A stretch of DNA of 64,000 nucleotides from Branchinecta lynchi (GCA_023053575.1 JAKZAP010000009.1:13869869-13933868); one strand, 5' to 3'. Shown: positions 1 to 13,300, counted from the first letter of the stretch. A program made the numbers and translations. The notes: generated by a model not told the origin, from the letters alone.

Positions 1-168
1 ACAATAGTTGCGTTTTTTATCTAAATTCTAAGTTATCATTTCTTGCTTCTCAATTCTGGATTCTCGTCCAAATTCCCATTTTTGCTCTTCTCAATTCTCC
101 ATTCTCGCTTTGACAAAAACACTAATTTTGCTACCCGTTACAACCTGTTTATACAGATATTCAAATAA

Positions 169-425
169 TGCATAAAACGGATACGTCAGCTATGATGCTT
201 TAGCAGCGATATTTCGGCTCGTCTTTTTTCCCCTACAGTGGCATTTAAAATTTAATTTGCCCGAATTAGATATCTATATTCGGCAGAAGCTTCAGTTATT
301 TATTGCAGGTTCGTTTCCTTCCCCGACGTTAACGCTGAAGATTGACAGCCTGACGAGGACCCTTGCCAAGAAGGGCCGAAATAATGCTGCTAAAGCATCG
401 TAGCTGACGTGTCCGTGTTATGCAT
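169..425. repeat. Palindromic GGATACGTCAGCT element (family P1)
   Basis: Arms of about 50 bases face each other: the left reads tgcataaaacggatacgtca and the right ends with its complement (tgacgtgtccgtgttatgca). Both carry a TTTCGGC...GCCGAAA motif. The centre holds the phrase CTTGCCAAGAAGGGCC seen in the other copies (7303-8696, 15541-15708, 37095-37205, 47960-48065). It is a non-autonomous foldback-type DNA element with no coding capacity. Confidence 0.75.
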
Positions 426-893
426 TGTTTGAATTTATGCTTCAAAGTCAGCTTGGGCTCAAGGAATATTTATCTGTTTATACAGGTTGAAAATCGGCCC
501 TTCGTTGACCAATCACGAAGGAGAACGAAGAAGAACAATCGAGAATTGACTATTGAAGGAACTTCTCGATTCCGCAGAATCGCAAAGCTTTCCCCGTTCT
601 CGATTCGAACAAAAACGCAAAAAGAAAGAGAATTGGCTTCATTTCAATTGTCAGAAAACGCGAAATAAGAGAATTCAGAGGAGAATTCAGATTAACAAAA
701 CGCAAGCAATGAGAACAGGAAACACCCATGAACCAGTTTTTGTACTTTTCAGGTAGTTGTCGTTAGGGGTGGCCGCTGGGCTGCTTGGGGAGTGCGAGGA
801 CTTCTCAAACTGCCGAAACGAATGAAGTGCAATCTATTAGCCTGGGGGTAGCATGTGAACTTACCCTCAGCTAATTTGTCCGAAGGGTCTACA
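426..893. other. Unclassified A-rich stretch
   Basis: Short overlapping reading frames here (420-756) are rich in Arg/Lys and show no family resemblance. The purine-rich segment 487-720 has loose complementarity to the pyrimidine-rich first 110 bases of the window, so 1-720 may be one old inverted-repeat element around P1. No gene recognised. Confidence 0.3.
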
Positions 894-1640
894 TATATTT
901 ATGAAGTTAAATTTAAGAACTTGGAAGACCTGTATTTAACTAACCTATTTTAATTTAACTAACCTATTTGATTTCAGAAGTTAAATTTAAGACCTTGGAA
1001 GCCCTGTCTTTAACTAACCTATTTTAATTTAACTAACCTCTTTGATTTAAGAAGTTAAATTTAAGAACTTGGAAGACCTGTCTTTAACATAACGCCTTTT
1101 TTTAAGAAGCTTCCACAAATCTGGTAGGCTTATTGTTGTTGCTGTTTTATCATCCTTCAAAACTGAAGACGATAACATTGAATCGGAAACTTCAAAGATT
1201 ATCTCAGAGAGTACATGTGTTAAACAGAATTTGAAGCAAATATCCAACTGTACATAAATATTAGTAAATCTTGTCTATATGCAAGCTTAAAAAAAAAAAA
1301 TCAGGGCACTATTTTCCAAGAAAAGGGAAGAGGTCGTTATAAGGATGATATCGGCATTTTAAAGGATACGTGGTAGCCTACTTATAATAAATTACATTTA
1401 AATAGTATTTCATCCATTCTCGATCCCGACATTCTAATATCCAACTCTTCACAAATATTAGTAAATCTAGCCTATAGGCAAAGCTTGAGAAAAATAATCA
1501 GAGCACTATTTTCCAAGAAAAGGGAAGAGGTCGTGGTGTATAAGGATAGTATCCGCTTTTTTAAGGATACGTGGTACTTATGATATTTATTGAATTTACT
1601 TCACTAGTATTTCGATCCATTCTCGATCCCGACATTCTAC
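894..1640. repeat. Two short tandem duplications (about 72 bp and about 200 bp)
   Basis: Between 894 and 1090 a unit of about 72 bases with GAAGTTAAATTTAAGA and TTTAACTAACC recurs two to three times. Directly after, a 200-base block (1239-1436) is repeated at 1437-1640, both starting with ATATCCAACT and both ending CGATCCCGACATTCTA. No coding potential. The block ends where a CACTG-type element begins at 1645. Confidence 0.75.
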
Positions 1641-1644
1641 ACTT

Positions 1645-1811
1645 CATTGTAAAAAAAATCTTGCAGTATTTGCTACTTGGATTAATCTTGTCTCTAAAAA
1701 GATAATCTTGTCCTAATTCGGATTAATGTTATCTCAGTAACGATAAGATTAATCCCAGCAGGAAATACGGCAGCTAACTTTAATCCTTACTCGGAGGAAC
1801 TTTTTACGGTG
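1645..1811. mobile_element. CACTG-ended MITE (family S1), degenerate copy
   Basis: Ends CATTGTAAAAA and TTTTTACGGTG, with internal inverted blocks TTGCAGTATTTGCTACT and GATAAGATTAATCCCAG shared with the copies at 11007, 44703 and 47640. Flanked by TT on both sides, suggesting a 2-base target duplication. 167 bases, non-coding. Confidence 0.7.
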
Positions 1812-3381
1812 TTTATAAGTGTATCTGTCTCCTCAGTTTGCAGTAGGAAAGAGTGATTATCATGCTTGCCAGGTTTGCTCTCTTTGCGTGATGTATCAGG
1901 CTCCCGATCATAGTTTCAAACAAGCTTATTGATCCGAAGACCGTTTATTCAAATTTTGCCACGTTTGCCATCCAAGGTGTGGAACATAGAAATATGTTAA
2001 AAACAGCGGAAGCCTTGTTTAATTTGCCGGAAGACCTTAGACCTCAGTTCCTCCTGTGACGCCAGAGGCGCCCAGGGCATTCAGAAGGAGCTGCCAGCCA
2101 TCCCAATTAATTGTATGTATTAAGTGTTATGTTATGTATTTCATGATGCGTATAAATCGTTGACCCCCCAAGTTATTTCTTCCCTTGTGTAAAGATATGG
2201 GGCAAATAAAAATAGTTCTGATCCACGGAAATGTGGGAGGGGGGAAGTATGTGATGACGGGTGGCTTCTTCCAGTAGTTCGTCACCACATTTATTAGAAA
2301 ATTGGTGTCTACGGTTTGACAAGGATGTGAGCCCAAACTCGTTAAAGCACAACTCTTACTGGAAATGATCTTTTCACCATGAAACTGGTCAGGAAAATTT
2401 TTCTCGAAAATACTATAACTTTCCATCCAAATTTAGCGATTTTCTTGTTAGCGCTTGTCGATTCTATCCAGCCTTCCTGCTATCTGACGCGGCGGCTGCA
2501 AAACATTTGAAAACTGAACGCTCCGTGGTTAAAAAGTGGGACAACTAAGCAAATAAAAGAAGTCAAAAGCAGAAGATACTCTTGTGTGTGAAGGAGCTGC
2601 CAGCGGACGTTTGAGATTCCGGCAAGCCTTGCGTTGTGTAGCCGGCAAAACACGGCAAGGCCGAGAAAGCCCTAAAAATTCGTAGGCACAAAACGACACC
2701 ATGGAGAAAGGTGGGGATTTTAAAAGAATATGATTCCATAAGCGAGCTAGGTATATTATAAAAGGCAGAATAAGCAAGAGGGGTCATTTAAGAAGGTAAA
2801 TGTATCGGACTTTGGGGGATTTTCATATCACTAGTAAAGAACGGTACTGGATCCTCACGAGTCGTTCCGACTGCTCCCGTATCGAACCGAAGTGCCATAC
2901 CTGACAGCAGGGTGATGAACGCAAGGTAAATGCGAAGGAGGTGATGTTAGGGGTGCCATGGAGGGAGTGCATATTGAGAAATCTTATGCGCATATTGGCT
3001 CTTATTAGCATAGATTTAACTTGCTTATCCCACTTGAGATCTGAAGTTAGATGAAGACCTAAAAGTTTGTGCTCCTCACACGTGCTGCTGCTCAGACGTC
3101 TTTCCGCTGCGATTGGACTATCGAATCGTGTCTGGGGGGGGGGGGGGGGGCAGGCTGCTAGTCTGCCGCTACTTCAAAAACTTCCATTTTCCACTGACAG
3201 ATCTGGTGCGTGCGCGTCGACGCAACGCAAGAATAGAACTTGGTTATGTTCTTGAATAAAGTGGAAGAATAAAGTGTAATAAAATAGAACTTGGTTATAT
3301 TCTTGCGTTGCGTTTTATTTGTTTGTGTAAGCTCTACGTTGCGTCGACCCAAGCGCGACGCAGAGGTTGCGTAGCTTAGAC
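1812..3381. other. Unclassified intergenic DNA with a hairpin and a G-run
   Basis: No exon or RNA gene recognised. The phrase GCCAGAGGCGCC plus AGGGCATTCAGAAGG at about 2058-2090 recurs near 34520-34550 and marks a fragment of a LINE-type repeat. An 18-base G-run lies at 3133-3150. An inverted pair GCAACGCAAGAATA / TATTCTTGCGTTGCG (about 3220-3312) can fold into a hairpin. Confidence 0.4.
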
Positions 3382-3649
3382 CTTGGTCACACTGGGCTCA
3401 TTTCCTGGCTTTTTGGGTTGCAAAAGTAGAAAAAGGAAAAAGAACAAGATAAACTAATTCTGAATGTTGTCGTTTTAAATTCAGGAGATCATTTATAGCA
3501 AAACAGAGTGATAATTATGTCACAAATTGACCCCAACTGCAGTCTGCTCATTATCCCCAAGCTGCCACAAACCCCATCAGATCTCACGTCTCTTAGCGAT
3601 TTTCAGTTGTTTGTCGAATTGGCGGCTGCTTGAGCCCAGTGTGACCAAG
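3382..3649. mobile_element. TIR element with perfect CTTGGTCACACTGGGCTCA ends
   Basis: The first 19 bases and the reverse complement of the last 19 are identical (CTTGGTCACACTGGGCTCA). 268 bases, no coding frame, so a miniature DNA transposon. No clear target-site duplication is visible, so the superfamily cannot be named. Confidence 0.75.
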
Positions 3650-3740
3650 CTATTAGTGTTAAAGGCTCAACGCATCAATGTGAAAGCGGCTTTAAAGTAC
3701 GGTAGTCAACTATCTCAGACCATCTTAGCAGAAAAACTAT

Positions 3741-4040
3741 GAGCGTGTTCCACCCTTCTACAAATAGTAACTATTAGTTACTATTTCCGTTCCAACCTAA
3801 CCAAAAGTTACTACGCTGACCGTTCCAGCCTTTTCGAAATAGTAACTAATACTAACTATTTGCTTACCACGCTCGGGAGCGTAGTAAGCGTAGTAACTAC
3901 GGATCTCTGTAACGTGATTGGTCGGATACGCCCGTGGCATGATATTCTGCTGGAAAATAGAAAAATCGTACCAGCCTTGACGGCAAAAAGCCAGTTGACG
4001 TCATGCATAGTAACTACGGTAAGTAGGATGGAACGCGCTT
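3741..4040 (+). mobile_element. GAGCGTGTTCC-ended MITE (family M1)
   Basis: Starts GAGCGTGTTCCACCCTTCTA and ends with the complementary AGTAGGATGGAACGCGCTT. The interior has repeated TAGTAACTA motifs and CTTACCACGCTCGGGAGCGT. The same element occurs reversed at 11932-12225, forward at 47116-47393 and as partial copies at 61044-61320 and 62722-62760. It ends about 85 bases before the first visible PERK exon. Confidence 0.8.
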
Positions 4041-4124
4041 ATGTAATGCGGGTTGCCTTTATAGTTTTGCGTCATTCTTTCCGTTGGCTATAACTTTTCA
4101 GGCTCTCAGTTTACCTATTTCCAG

Positions 4125-4317
4125 GCGGGAGAGAATCCCGGATCTACGGTATTGAGTCTCTTTCCGGCCGGACAAAGTATGCTTGTGGAATGGGTGGCTG
4201 CGATTATCCTCAAGATGAAACAGTTGTCTCCACTGACGGCTTGCTAGTGATCAAAAGAAGTACGCAGACGGTCCGGGCAGTTGAGCCGAGAACCGGAATG
4301 GAAAGGTGGAATTTCAG
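4125..4317 (+). CDS. EIF2AK3: PERK exon A: lumenal sensor domain
   Basis: Acceptor ttacctatttccag, donor cag|gtaaag. The exon enters one base into a codon and leaves two bases of a codon. The translation contains [15 protein letters not shown], a CG.GGCD-like turn and [16 protein letters not shown]. These match the PERK lumenal segment with the repeated beta-strand pattern (YGL.SGKVRY, then QRTQKTVRA..PRSG.EKWNF in vertebrates). It is the first exon I can place. The exon before it should end one base into a codon and was not found between 1 and 4124. Confidence 0.9.
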
Positions 4318-7300
4318 GTAAAGGATAATCATGATGTACTGCATCCGAAAAGGGTTTAACCTCTACATGTCAATCAATCAATTTTATTTCATCCCTAATA
4401 GCACTGGGCTAACACGGGGGGGAATTGGAGAAACAAACACTCAGTAACAATTCAAATAAAACACTCACTAACAATACAATTAAAACACAAACTAACAAAC
4501 GATAAATACGAAACGAACATAAATCAAAAGTACAGTTAAAATGTTTAGTGAAATACGGAACGAATGTCTGGAAAAAGCAGAGCTATAAATCTTGTCTTAA
4601 CCGCATCTTCGGTATGCCTGTTCTAGGGTAAAAACCCTTCACGGGTTTTACAAATCACTTGCAGCTTAAAGAAATATCTGCGTTGGAGGTTCGGGGAACC
4701 TTCACTTATAGGGCCCCTCGTACTATATACTCTTCAACTAACAGTATTTTAAAATATTTGGATACTTTAAAACGATAGGCTGTGCTTTCAACAACTAACC
4801 CACGGTTTTGGCTGTTTTAAGCATTTTCCGAGACCTGTTGACTTGTAGCGAAAACAGGGAAACAGTCTACATAACCTGTTTTCCTGATGGAAAAACTTCT
4901 AGCAGGCAACTGTTGACAGCGTGATACACATCGAAGGTAGTAAAACGCGGCAAGTGAGAAAATCAGCGGTTTTGTTAGAGGGGTCAGAATGCACAGTACG
5001 AAATGGGGGTCTCCGGGTTTAGAAATATACGGAGGGATTATGGAAGTATTATGGAAGACAGGCCCTTTAAGAATTTACGATCCAAATACGTGTGTTTGTA
5101 TTTTTCTTTTTAGTATTTATGTCATTGAATGGATCAGTTGGTTTAGGCACAGTTCTGCTTTATACATTATATTTTGTACTCCTCCGTTCTGAGGGAAATA
5201 AATAAATAAATTGCCCTGCTATGATTTTCTAGGCCGTCAGGGTTCGGGCTCTCAAACCAGATTTCGAGCTTTTAATTTTAAATTCTGTTATTTTCGAAAG
5301 TAACATAGTTGATTACCGCGTAATTTTTAGGGTCAGCTGATGTATCTGCCAAGAAAGCTGAAAAAAGGTTATGTTTATGAGTTGGCGTATTGTAAAACCC
5401 TAAATATTGTGGATAAGTTTTAAATAAATAATGTATTTTATTTCCTTAATAGCTTGGTTTCTACATGGAAGCACTGAATCGTCATTCACACAATCCTGAC
5501 ACAATTATACAAATATCCTAATACTATCCGTAACAGACATTCGTCTATATGCACAACTTATGAATATCGTTTAACTGAACTAGGGTTAAAATATTGAGTA
5601 AAAAACGGTGCAAAAGATTTCAGATAACGATCAGTCGAGTTTATGGGTGGTCTTACTAGTCTCAGGGAAGCAGCGTCCCTCTGTCATGGTCGCGTGTTGG
5701 GCCTGCTACTTGCTAGAATCTCCAAATAAGATAAAATGGTACGATAGATGATAGATAGAATATCACTGGAATTGTAGGCCCCCAAAAAAAGATAACCCGG
5801 TCTGAGATTATACTCGGCTCGGGTTATCTTTCTTACGATGACGGCCTGGTCAAGCTTGACCTGCCCACCCTTGCTGAAAGAGGGCATCACCTGACAATAG
5901 CGTTTGGGAGCAAATGTCTGGCATCGCAAATCTTTTGTACCTCATTTCACTCAGTATTTTAATTCCAGTTAAGTTGTACGTATAGATGAAACGTTATTTA
6001 TGTAAATGTGTCATGTGTAATTTGTGTGAAGGATGATCCAATGCTAGCATGTACAATACAAGCTATTAAGGGAGTAAAGTACATTATACAACAGGGCACA
6101 ACAACTTACAGACTTTATGCTTCCCCCGATAGCCTACCGTTCACCGTTTTTGGATGCGGTTCGGACCCATGGAACGTGTAGGGCATCTGCTCCTACCACT
6201 CATCAAGTGTCACTACCCATTGCCCGAACTAGCAAAAACTGTACGGACGTGCTTTACCCTACTCCCTTCTTCTAAGCACGTACACAATTGATACATAGGA
6301 TAAACGGAGACTGAAGCGCCTCGAGATCGGTAAAAAAACTTATTTCGTACCCCATCTACAATGAGTTTCTCCCTCCCCCATACAACAATGTAAGGGAAAG
6401 GCAAGAGCGAGCATTCTCTACGAAGGTTCCAATATTCCAACCAGTAGCGGCCAAACACAGCCGTTACCAAAATAGTTTTATACCAAAGATTTTTGAAATT
6501 TTAAATAGCCTTTGACCATTTGTACGTGCTTTTAAATGTTTATTTTATGACAGTACGCACCAATTTTGGTTTTGTAACCGTGAAAGTGAGAGTCAATAAA
6601 TTACTATTCTACTGTCTACAGACTTCGCTATAGATGTGTCATTCATCTGTCCGAACCGGGCCCAGCCACGGCTGGGGACCAAGGCGGGTAGATGGGATCC
6701 CGAAAATTTGATTGGTACACGAAAAATATACACGGGTAATAGACAGCTATACACGGACCGATATTACAGTTACAATACATTAGTTTACATTAATTTCATT
6801 GTCTTCTGTTTTTTGTAGTGTGGGCCAACACGAAATCCAGTTCCTCGACAACGGACATGACCAGATTCCATGCCCACTTGACCAAACCGGCCTTGACCCT
6901 GGCTTGAAAATCGTCGTCCCAGACGGACTCGTTTATGGCTATAGCCCTCAGAATCCCACCACCTTGACTTGGAAACATAAGTTCAAATCCCCTGTGGCCC
7001 ACGCGTGGGTTTTGAATAACGGTCAGTTGAGACAGTTGGATTTGCTGAGCCCGGAGTTTGTACCCTCATTGCTGGCAGGGGAGACGGAGGTTAAAGTACC
7101 GAAGCCAGTGATGTACGTAGGAATGCACAAAGCAATGGTAAGATGGGGTGATCACGTGGGGGCAGAGTGTGCGTGTGAGGTGGTTCTTTGAATTCGGAAG
7201 AAGTGGGGTTCGCTTATCTCAATCAACCAATCATTTTAATTGTACCCCAAAATATAGACTGAAATATTCCCCCCCCCCCCAGCTGACTGCGAATCATGTT

Positions 7301-10300
7301 TGATGATGAAAAACGGATACGTCAGCTGAATTTTATTAGAGCTATATTTCACCCCTCTTGGCAAGGGTCCTCTTCATGATCAAAGACGCTCTAGTTGGAA
7401 AAAGGAGTTGTGGAACAAGTTCATTTTTGGGATCCCAAAACGTAACCTATGACATCGGAAAAGTTGTCCGTCTGTCCGTCCGTCTGTAAGCACGATAACT
7501 CTCGAAGTGAATGAGATGTTTTGATGAAACTTGGTGTGAGGATTCGTTGGGTCGTCGGACCAGTCGAGTTCGTAGATGGGCTTTGTAGCCCTACATTTAG
7601 GGGTGGGGGTTCAAATTAAGGGCTAAAATTATTAATTTAAAATTAAAGGGCTCAAATTAACAGCTAATGTGATAGTCGATTATGGGGTAAGAAGACATGC
7701 TGATCACGATGGTGAAAACTATTTTGTCGTCGGACAAGTAATTCGCCCGGAATCCGGCCAAAGCCGGAAAGTTTGTTAAAAGTAAAAGTTTTATTTGAAG
7801 TTGATTAGATGTTCGATTTAGGGGTACGAAGACATGCGGGAGACGATGGTGGAAACCATTTTCTCGACGGACAAGTAGTTCGCCCGGAATCCGGTCCAAA
7901 CCGGAAAGCTTGTTAAAATTAAAAGTTTTATTTCGAGTTGATTAGATGTTCGATTTAAGGCAAGAAGACATGCAGAACACTTATGTGAAAACAACTTTCT
8001 ACCCGGACATGTAGTTCGCCCGGAATCCGGCCAAAACCGAAAAATTGTTAGAAGTTAAAGTTTTTATTTCTAGTTGATTAGATAACCGATTTAGGGGTAA
8101 GAATAGATGCCGAATCCGTGTGTGACAATCATATTTTACCCGGACATATAGTGCGATCGGAATCCGGCAGATTCGGAAATTTTTTTTACAAGTTAAATCT
8201 TTATTTGAAGTTGATTATTTGTTCAATATTGGGGAAAGAAGATACCCCGAGTTCGTTTTTCAGCTTTCTTTCTCGCCGGGCAAGTAGTTCTGGAGTTCGG
8301 CCGAAACCTGGATATTGGCAGAAGTGGCAGGAAGTTTTCGTCAAAACAGATGTGACTTATAGGGGTAAACACACATGCTGAATCCATATCTGAACTTGGT
8401 TTTCTCAGATTATTAGCTATTTGGCCTTAATCTGTTTGAGTCTGGCTAGGACAAGACCCAGTTGTCTGGATTAGATATTGAATTTTCGGGATCCCGTCGA
8501 AACCTTTGGTCTTGTTCTTCCATAAGTTCGTTTTTCCAACTTGAGCAGCTTTGAGTCTGAAGAGGACCCTTGCCAAGAAGTTTGTTCCAGAGGTTTGTTT
8601 TTCCAACTTGAGCGGCTTTGAGCCTGAAGAGGACCCTTGCGAAGAAGGGCCGAATATAGCTCTAATAAAACTCAGCTGACTTATCCGTTTTGCACAATCC
8701 AATAGGCTGATTACAATATGATGATATGATATGATGTGATATTTGCGACTTTAAAATATTATCTCTGATCTTTTATGATCCTGTTATTGAAAGAGATCGG
8801 GGTTAAACTTCATTGGCCCAAATGACCATTTAAAGGTATTATGCCAGTCGTATATTTTGGGGTGGACTCAAGCCCTTCAAACCGTCCCTGAGCTCGGAGA
8901 TACGACTATTTCAACGCTTGAAGGGTATCACGAGTTTTACTATTACATATGCGAAGAAAAGCTGAAATGTTTCCCGCTTCCTGCTTAGATTTATCCCGGT
9001 TAGAACTATCACTTTCCCGAGCATGGAAAAAAATACCATGGGTAAATATCTGTAGTGGCGGAAATGGTCTCAGTTCGAACTCCGTTGAAGGTTGGCATAG
9101 CGATAGCAACTTCAGTAGTTTTTGGTAGAGATTGGTACACGGCTTTAGATATGTCGTTACCTCTCTACCACTGAACCAAGTACAACAAGTTTTGTTAACT
9201 GTGAGAGCTTTTGTCGATGGGCTGGTGCGAATTTTAACTTTAACGGCTAACTCTTATGTTCATCTTAGAGACTCATTATACCTTTCATTTGGAGCTTAAA
9301 ACTCTTTGTCCCGGACACTAACTGGTTATTTTTTGTTTCTCAGTTATAATCTTTTTTTTGTTAGCTGTACGTCCAGGAGAGTCAAAACTTGAGATCCGAC
9401 GTCTCAAAAGCCGTCCAGAGTCTACCAGAGTTGTCAGCAAGTCGTCCTGATTTCCCGCGCATAGAATGGAAGCCTTTCCTAGCAACAGGTAGGTTGTACC
9501 ATTCAGATTAATTCCGAAGATACTAAGCGTCGCTCCAATAGGCACATACTGGCCCGGCTAAATTACGCATTAACTATGCTGAACATACTAGCGCTGTCGT
9601 CATTCTGGTCACTACTGACTACGAAAGATGAAAAATGCATTCGTTCCACATTTTGTAGGTACTGCAAATGTCTTCTAGGACTACCTCCATGTGCCCGTAA
9701 TTCTAGACTGTCGTCCTCGGAAAAGTATAATGTCACTGATCGATTTATTGCAGTATCTGAGCGTACTGCAGGTTTTATTCGTTTACTTGATGCTAGCCAC
9801 ACTTTGAATAGGGCTATGTTGCCGCATGTGTAAATAAGAGTATCAAAATCTATGTGTTACATGTCGTCTGTTCTTGTCTTTTTTTTCATGCTCCGTTTGT
9901 GACTTTGGTCTTTAAAATGGGGATCGACTAAAACCAGGAAGGGAAGGGAACGCGAGAAAAGCAGGAAGGCATACTAAAACCAGGAAGGGCATATTAAAAC
10001 GAGGAAGGGCATACTAAAACCAGGAAAACTGTCGCCAGAATTCGCAGCACAGTTCCCTTCCTCTATTTAGTATTAATTGAGGGGTCGGCAACTTTTCAAA
10101 TTGAACTTTGAGTTTGAAAAGTTGCCGACCCCTCGAAGAATACTAAACAGAGGAAGGGAGCGGTGCGGCTTTCCAATTCTGAATTCTGGCGACAGCCTTC
10201 CTGGTTTTAATATGCCCTTCCTGGTTTTAGTACGCCTTCCTGCTTTTCTCGCGTTCCCTTCCCTTCCTGATTTAGTCGATCCCTTTAAAATGGCTATAAA

Positions 10301-13300
10301 TGTCTTCCGTTCATTCATTCAATATATTCGTTTTTATCGTGGTACCTCGACCTCTAAACCTCGACAAGTACCTCGAAAACAAAAAGCTGGACTTCAAAAA
10401 CGGTTACCACTTAAGTCATTAGCGCGACAAGAAAGAAAGCGTGAAGGTCAACTCCGCGAAAGTCTTTATGGTGACAGGTTGGGGAGGGGGAGACGAGCAC
10501 CATTAGGGAAGCTGATCGTGTACCGTGATAGGCATCTACGGTGACGGTCAGATCCGTGAGGTCCGTGGCTGACTGCTAGCTAGGTTTCGCGCAGGAGGTG
10601 TCCCAAGATAGTGGCATTTGGGACACCAGCGTTCGGCAACTCATGGACGCGGGGTGGGGTGGCAACCGTCTGGTCCCGTTACCAATACAAGTAAGATATG
10701 CGAGGTCCGTTACGGTGGGCAAAATTTTGCATTGCCACTAATATCTTGTCGATCTGCTGAATGGCTTGTCACGATCCAAACTCCCAACAAAGACTGGGGA
10801 AGAATTTGAGACTCTCAACCTGGCATTACCTACGATGCATTGCAGTAATAAATCAGAAGAAGCAACTTATTGCTCCGGAATACATTTATCCGAGAGGTAC
10901 CTAATTTTTTTTTGCACCATACTTTATTAAATAATATAACTGTTCCCAGCTACGGTATGTAATTTTGACCTTTTTTTTGTTCGTGGTTTATTTATGAGAT
11001 TGCCTTCACTGTAAAAAGTTTCTCCGAATAAGGATGCAGTATTTGCTACTGGGATCAATCTTATCTCTATTGGGATAAGATTAATCCGAATTAGGGGTAA
11101 ACTTATCTCAATAAAGGTAAGATTAATCCCAGTAGCAAATACTGCAAGCTTTTTTTTACAGTGTTTATTTAAAACACCAACATTTGACTATTTTATTTAG
11201 AAATTTTAATTTCACCAGATTTCTTAAATATTATGATTAAATCATTATTTATTTATAATTTTACCACTGCGCCAGTCTACGTCCTTGATAGTTCCATTCG
11301 CATTTCCGAGATTTTGAAGTTCGAATGTACTATTTGCTGTCTTTGGCACTTTTGTGAGGCATATCAGGCGTCCGCTTATTTCTTCCGATAAGCTCATTGG
11401 TCAGAAAATGGCTATACTAGTTTCAGCGTTTCTCATCATTTTTTTTTTCACTCATCTAAGGTTTTTTTTTTTTTTTCACCGGCTCTAGTAAGAATCGAGC
11501 CGCTGAGAATTTGAACAAAAGCCTTCATAAGTCACGTTTTCGGCAGTGGCTTACCGCTGTAGTTGCTGAATATCTCAAGTAGGCACAAGCACACAGAAGT
11601 GCCAATAAATCATACAATCAGAAAAAATAAGTCCATTCGATGAAATTGATTATCTGTGGATATATAGCGGAAAGGAAAAAAACGCATTTTTGTCAGGTTC
11701 TCACCAAGAAGACCAAGAAGAGTCTCCAGTCGTCTCTGAAACTTGCGACTGCGACGATGTCTTCCCACTCCGGCTGCACTCAGGCATGAAAGTGCCGCAG
11801 GTCGTTGTTGTAGGTACGACGGAGTGTGTTTTGGGGGCTTCCTCTGCCGCGGGTGTCGTCGGGTAACCAGAAGAGTGTAGACTTGGGGATTCTGGGATCT
11901 TCCATGCGCAGCACGTGTTCGAGGTAACTCCGAGCGTGTTCCATCCTACTTACCGTAGTTACGACGCATGACTTCACGAATTTCGGCCGTGCCGTCAAGG
12001 CTGGAACGATTTTTCTATTTTCCAGCAGGATCTCACGCCAGGGGCGAATCCGACCAATCACGTTACAGAGATGTGTAGTTACTACGCTCCCGAGCATGGT
12101 AAGCAAATAGTAACTATTAGTTACTATTCCGACAAGGTTGGAACGGTCAGCGTCGGAACTTTTCGTGAGGATGGAACGGGAATAGTAACTAATAGTAACT
12201 ATTGTTAGAAGGGTGGAACACGCTCTCCATCTCGTATGGTATCGATGAGGGACGGTTGGCTTGGGATGTTCCTTATGTGCACGTTCGTTGCCTTCTGAGT
12301 CCAGTGATTACTCTACGGAGGCACATGTTTTCAAAGGACTGAACTCTCCTCTCTTGTTCTTGGTTGAGATGTCATGTTTTTTATGCATAGAGGAGGGTGG
12401 CCGGGACGTCGCTGTTGAACAGGCAGAAGCCGAAGAGAGAAAATACTCGACCTCCAAACTTCCTTGAGCCTGTTCTCGGGAGCAGCGCTTGTAGTCGTGT
12501 TCAGGTTTCAAGGATGACAATATCGTCAGCAAAATGTAGGTTGCTGAGCAGACGATCTACTAGGCATAGCCCAGTTGAGTCGACGCTTCTCAATACGAAG
12601 TCGATGACGACCGCGAACAGTAGTGGAGATAAGAGTCGCCCTTGTTTTAGCCCGGGGAGGATGGGGGATTTACGTGAATTTCCCTCTGCTATCTTCACAG
12701 AACTGAGGTTGTATCGTCGTACGTCGCCATTATGAAATTTGTTATGGTGTTTATAGGATACCATAATAGTGAAGGAGCTTCCAAGCCTTTTCGAAAGCCT
12801 TTTCTAGTTTTAAGCAGACTATCGAATCTCAGGCCTATTCGTTAAACTTTAAGACTATTGTTCGATTCAGTTTCAATGGTGTAGTTTAGCATTAAGATGA
12901 GAAGAAGCAAGAAAGGGACTTGCGTTTTCTTGACGGGGTATCCGATGAAGGATTAGTTAAGTTATACTTATCTGTATACTTGTGTTCCAGCACACACTCG
13001 AACTCCAGCCATAACTTTTGAGAAACAAGACGCTGTGACTACAGACATTGACGGTTGTTCAAACGAGTCGTCGGCTGCTCCTGAAACTTCACTGACGTCA
13101 CAGTTTACCGGACGCTTGCAGAAAGGATATCATTACGGTAATCGAATGTTTTTCTAGTCTTCAAAAGAGCAACTATGATGAATTTATGACATCTCTTCCG
13201 TCGGTAGGTTCGTCGGTCCAGCGATTGCGAGTTCGGGTACTTCCAGATATGCTAGGACGATGAAACTTGGTCGATACACTGTAAGAAGTTTCATAACAGA

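Noticed and set aside
9065..9180. Intron-containing tRNA gene on the minus strand
   Set aside because: A- and B-like boxes are present, but spacing and lack of pairing arms argue against a functional tRNA. Kept only as a low-confidence SINE remnant.
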